Source: Trichobilharzia szidati
Lineage: Eukaryota; Platyhelminthes; Trematoda; Strigeidida; Schistosomatidae
Reading direction: 5' to 3'
Length of the DNA: 64,000 bases
Assembly (NCBI GenBank): GCA_944472155.2
Contig: OX235275.1
Span: 28,882,865 to 28,946,864, forward strand
Position numbers and translations under genes: made by a program. The notes beneath the pieces were generated by a model, which saw nothing but the letters and a program-made list of their open reading frames with translations, did not search any database and had not been told where the DNA came from. Each line of letters begins with the position of its first letter. Position 1 is the stretch's first letter. Shown here one piece after another: positions 61,468-64,000 of this stretch.

Positions 61468-62455
61468 TATATTATTATTGTTCCCTTGGGTTCCTAGTGG
61501 AACATAGGGCTTCAGCTACACGTCTACACTTGCTTCTGTCTTCTGCCGTACTTTTCACCTGCATCCATATTAGTCCATATTGCTTCAGCTCCTCTTCACA
61601 CGATCTCCTCCATGTCACACTTGGACGTCCCACTCGCCGCTTCCCTTTCGGGTTCCACTCGAGCACTGGCCTGACGTGCGATGTCACCCAGCGGTCTCCT
61701 CAGTGAGTGTCCAATCCATCTCCACTTTCTCCTGCATATTTGTTGAGCGATTGGTTCTTGTTTTGTTTGTTCCCATAGTTTCTTGTCGGTTCTTGTTCTT
61801 TCCGGCCATCTGATCTTGAGTGTAGAACGAAGACAGTTGTTGATAAAGGTCTACAACAGGCTGTTGGAAATATTCTTTGTGACCCGCCAAGTTTCTGATC
61901 CATCCGTATAGAAGAACTGACTGACTTGACGTTTGTATTGAAAATCAGAATCATTTTGTTGTTGATGCAGAGTTGAGTGACGAAGATTTGCAGAATGGTT
62001 TCAGGTTGATGAATGTATTTCTCGCCTTCCGGATTCTCGATTTGACATCCTCGTCCGTTCCTCCTGTAGTTGAGACAATGCTCCCTCCCTAGATAAGTGA
62101 ATGAAGTAACCTCTTTCAAATCCCTCCCGTTGATGGTGATTGGCCTGGATGTTGCTGCTGTTGTTGTTGTTGGTTGGTTATTTTCATAACCTCCGTCTTG
62201 TCTACGTTCACCTGGAGTCCTGTCTTCTCTGGCTGCTTCTTCAACCAGTTTGTCGGTTTTCGCTTGTAAGTCTTCGATTTTGTGTGACATCAGACATAAA
62301 TCATCCGCGAAATCTAGGTCTTCTACATTTTTCACGTTGGTGGTCCAGGATATCCCTGTCTTCTCGTTTTCCACTGTCTGACGCATAATCCAGTCCACCA
62401 CAATTAGGAATATCATTGGTGATAATGAGCACCCTTGTCTGACTCCAGACTACCC
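61468..62455 (-). mobile_element. RTE LINE 3' end (SR2-like), long open stretch
   Basis: 3' end (ATT)n at 61464-61480. The minus strand has a 238-codon frame (61700-62416): MIFLIVVDWIMRQTVENEKT, VEDLDFADDLCLMSHKIEDL with the catalytic FADD (about 62300), ITINGRDLKEVTSFTYLG, then frame-shifted C-terminal text. A second open stretch (61475-61687) holds KRRVGRPSVTWRRSCEEELK, WMQVKSTAEDRSKCRRVAEA. It is among the least decayed RTE copies here but lacks everything before the RT palm. Confidence 0.85.
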
Positions 62456-63296
62456 TATTAATTTCAGCCATAATTGTATTTTAGTGCCAGAATTCTTCAC
62501 TATAATGTCATAGACATTTATCTAAGTGTACCTTGGAATTCCGCTAATGCTAATTTGTAATGATTTGCAATGCATTGAGATTGAAATACGGACACCGAAT
62601 CGGACACAGACGTGCTCATCATCAAAACCGCAGGATGACGCCAACAACATCATACGACAGCTACCTGTTTCTTCAGATCACACAATTCAAGCCAGAACAC
62701 ACAATAAGCTGAAAAGTATATTTTACGCAATGATGTACGATTCAAAATATCACTAAGGATATGTCAATTATTCCATAATCATGATCAGCAAAATAATGGG
62801 CACCGTTTTACCTAGACAAATTCTGATTGGTTTCTTTCTAGACTCGATATCGACCACCATACTACCATTATACTATATAGGACATGTCGATATGGATTCC
62901 TTATGGAAGAAGCCCTTGATGACACTGTTCAGAAGGATATCGAAAGTTTCACAATTAGACCAGTTAGCTCAATGACCACAACATAACTAACCAAAAAAAA
63001 TACACCTAATTTACAAATAGCCATTATTTTATAGTTGGATGCGTTGGGTTGTTGCACCCTTCATAGTTTTACTCCCTGATGACAAAATCCCAGTAATTTT
63101 ATTTCATTCTACCTTACAATCATGCGGCTTGCTCGCTAGGTTGTGGCTAGGATACCTTTCACGCATACTGAGCTACAACATCCCAGGATGAGATCAAGTA
63201 ATTTTTGGATGAACAGAGTTTAGAGTCTACCAGATCGAATCACAGCAAAAATCAGTAGAATGATTGAATATTGTTTTATTTTGGTGTAGTCCTAGT
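62456..63296. other. No recognisable feature
   Basis: Short + open stretches (62526-62756, 62781-62975) carry no motif. No repeat identified. Could hold the next exon of the P-loop gene, but I cannot find one with matching phase (needs phase 2 acceptor). Confidence 0.3.
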
Positions 63297-64000
63297 AAAG
63301 TGGTATAGACTGCCCGATTGGGGCTTTTAGGATGCCAGGGACCAACACCAACCCCCCGACGAAATCAGAAGTCCTGAAGGCAATCAAGATGCTAAAAGAT
63401 GGAAAAGCAGCAGGACCAGATGGAATCTCAGCAGAAGCATTGAAAATGGACCCAGAGACAACAGCGGACTTGATGACACCACTACTGGAGAAGGTTTGGA
63501 AAGAAGGCAAAGTACCTGAGGACTGGAAGAAAGGATACTTATTCAAACTACCAAAGAAAGGAGACCTAAGTCAATGCAAGAACTGGCGCGGAATTATGCT
63601 CCTGTCCATCCCAAGCAAAATACTAAGCCGCATCACCCTGGAGAGAATCAAACATGCCCTGGATGAAAAACTTCGACCAGAACAGGCTGGATTCAGGAGA
63701 AACAAGTCATGCATTGATCAGATCGCCACATTACGGATCATCATTGAACAAAGCCTGGAATGGCAGTCACCTTTCTATCTCAACTTCATCGACTTTGAAA
63801 AGGCCTTCGACAGCGTCGATCGAGAGGTGATTTGGAAACTACTTCGCTACTATGGGGTGCCACCGACAATTATACATCTCATCCGACAGCTGTACGACAA
63901 TGCTGCATGCCAAGTAATCCACAACGGGAAACTCACGGAATCCTTCGAAGTGAGGACAGGAGTAAGACAAGCTGGCTGTCTACTATCGCCAATGATTTTC
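63297..64000 (+). mobile_element. RTE LINE reverse transcriptase, open to right edge
   Basis: Open frame from AGTGGTATAGAC (63298) to the window end, over 230 codons: GIDCPIGAFRMPGTNTNPPT, KSEVLKAIKMLKDGKAAGPD (the KaaGPDgi motif), VWKEGKVPEDWKKGYLFKLP, KKGDLSQCKNWRGIMLLSIP, LRPEQAGFRRNKSCIDQI, FYLNFIDFEKAFDSVDRE (motif A, catalytic D) and VRTGVRQAGCLLSPMIF (motif B; usual GVRQGC has an extra A). YADD/FADD would follow outside. A stop just before 63297 marks the 5' truncation. Low damage suggests a young copy. Confidence 0.9.

Overview
The window looks like intronic and intergenic DNA of a blood fluke (Schistosoma or a close relative). The reasons are AT-rich sequence, very dense mobile elements, SmAlpha-like SINEs with hammerhead ribozyme (HHR) motifs, SR2-like RTE LINEs whose 3' ends run into (AAT)n, many Penelope-like elements (PLEs) with GIY-YIG endonuclease domains, CR1-like reverse transcriptase relics and a Merlin-type transposase relic. 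No bacterial gene organisation is present. The species cannot be fixed from the sequence alone. One assembly gap of 499 N lies at 20528-21026.

One host gene can be pieced together on the + strand. Seven exons (25427-25669, 29918-30121, 33011-33153, 33416-33732, 40572-40861, 48098-48375, 59946-60167) have GT/AG borders and matching reading phases at every junction. The product has a helical, charged N-terminal part, a conserved-looking middle part, a Ser/Thr-rich low-complexity stretch and, in the last visible exon, a Walker A P-loop (GDSGSGKS). This suggests a STAND/NACHT-type NTPase. Its 5' and 3' exons are not recognised here. Its introns (262 bp to 11.6 kb) hold most of the mobile elements described below, on both strands.

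The rest is a mosaic. PLEs of at least five families are present, most truncated. One 531-codon frame with RT and GIY-YIG parts (22061-23656, minus) is uninterrupted, and a near-identical shorter copy lies at 50480-51712. RTE elements occur about a dozen times, mostly as 3' ends, with two 5' endonuclease ends (46616-47400, 56880-57620) and one open RT domain running off the right edge (63297-64000). Four solo LTR-like repeats all share one orientation.

Three tRNA-headed SINE families (A = SmAlpha-like, B, C) each carry an HHR-like motif right after the tRNA-like head. The palindromic stem III differs in each family (CGCG-, CAGCTG- and CCTAGG-centred). A fourth SINE (D) has a tRNA-like head, a body like the RTE 5' end and an RTE-like 3' tail. 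Several B and C copies are head-to-head inverted dimers. PLE termini carry short CTGANGA...GAAA motifs matching the minimal hammerheads known from PLEs. So at least four element types here appear to use, or to have used, self-cleaving RNA.

Target-site duplications could be read directly for four PLE-type insertions (10-14 bp) and for one LTR (4 bp). They give insertion boundaries and a nesting order.
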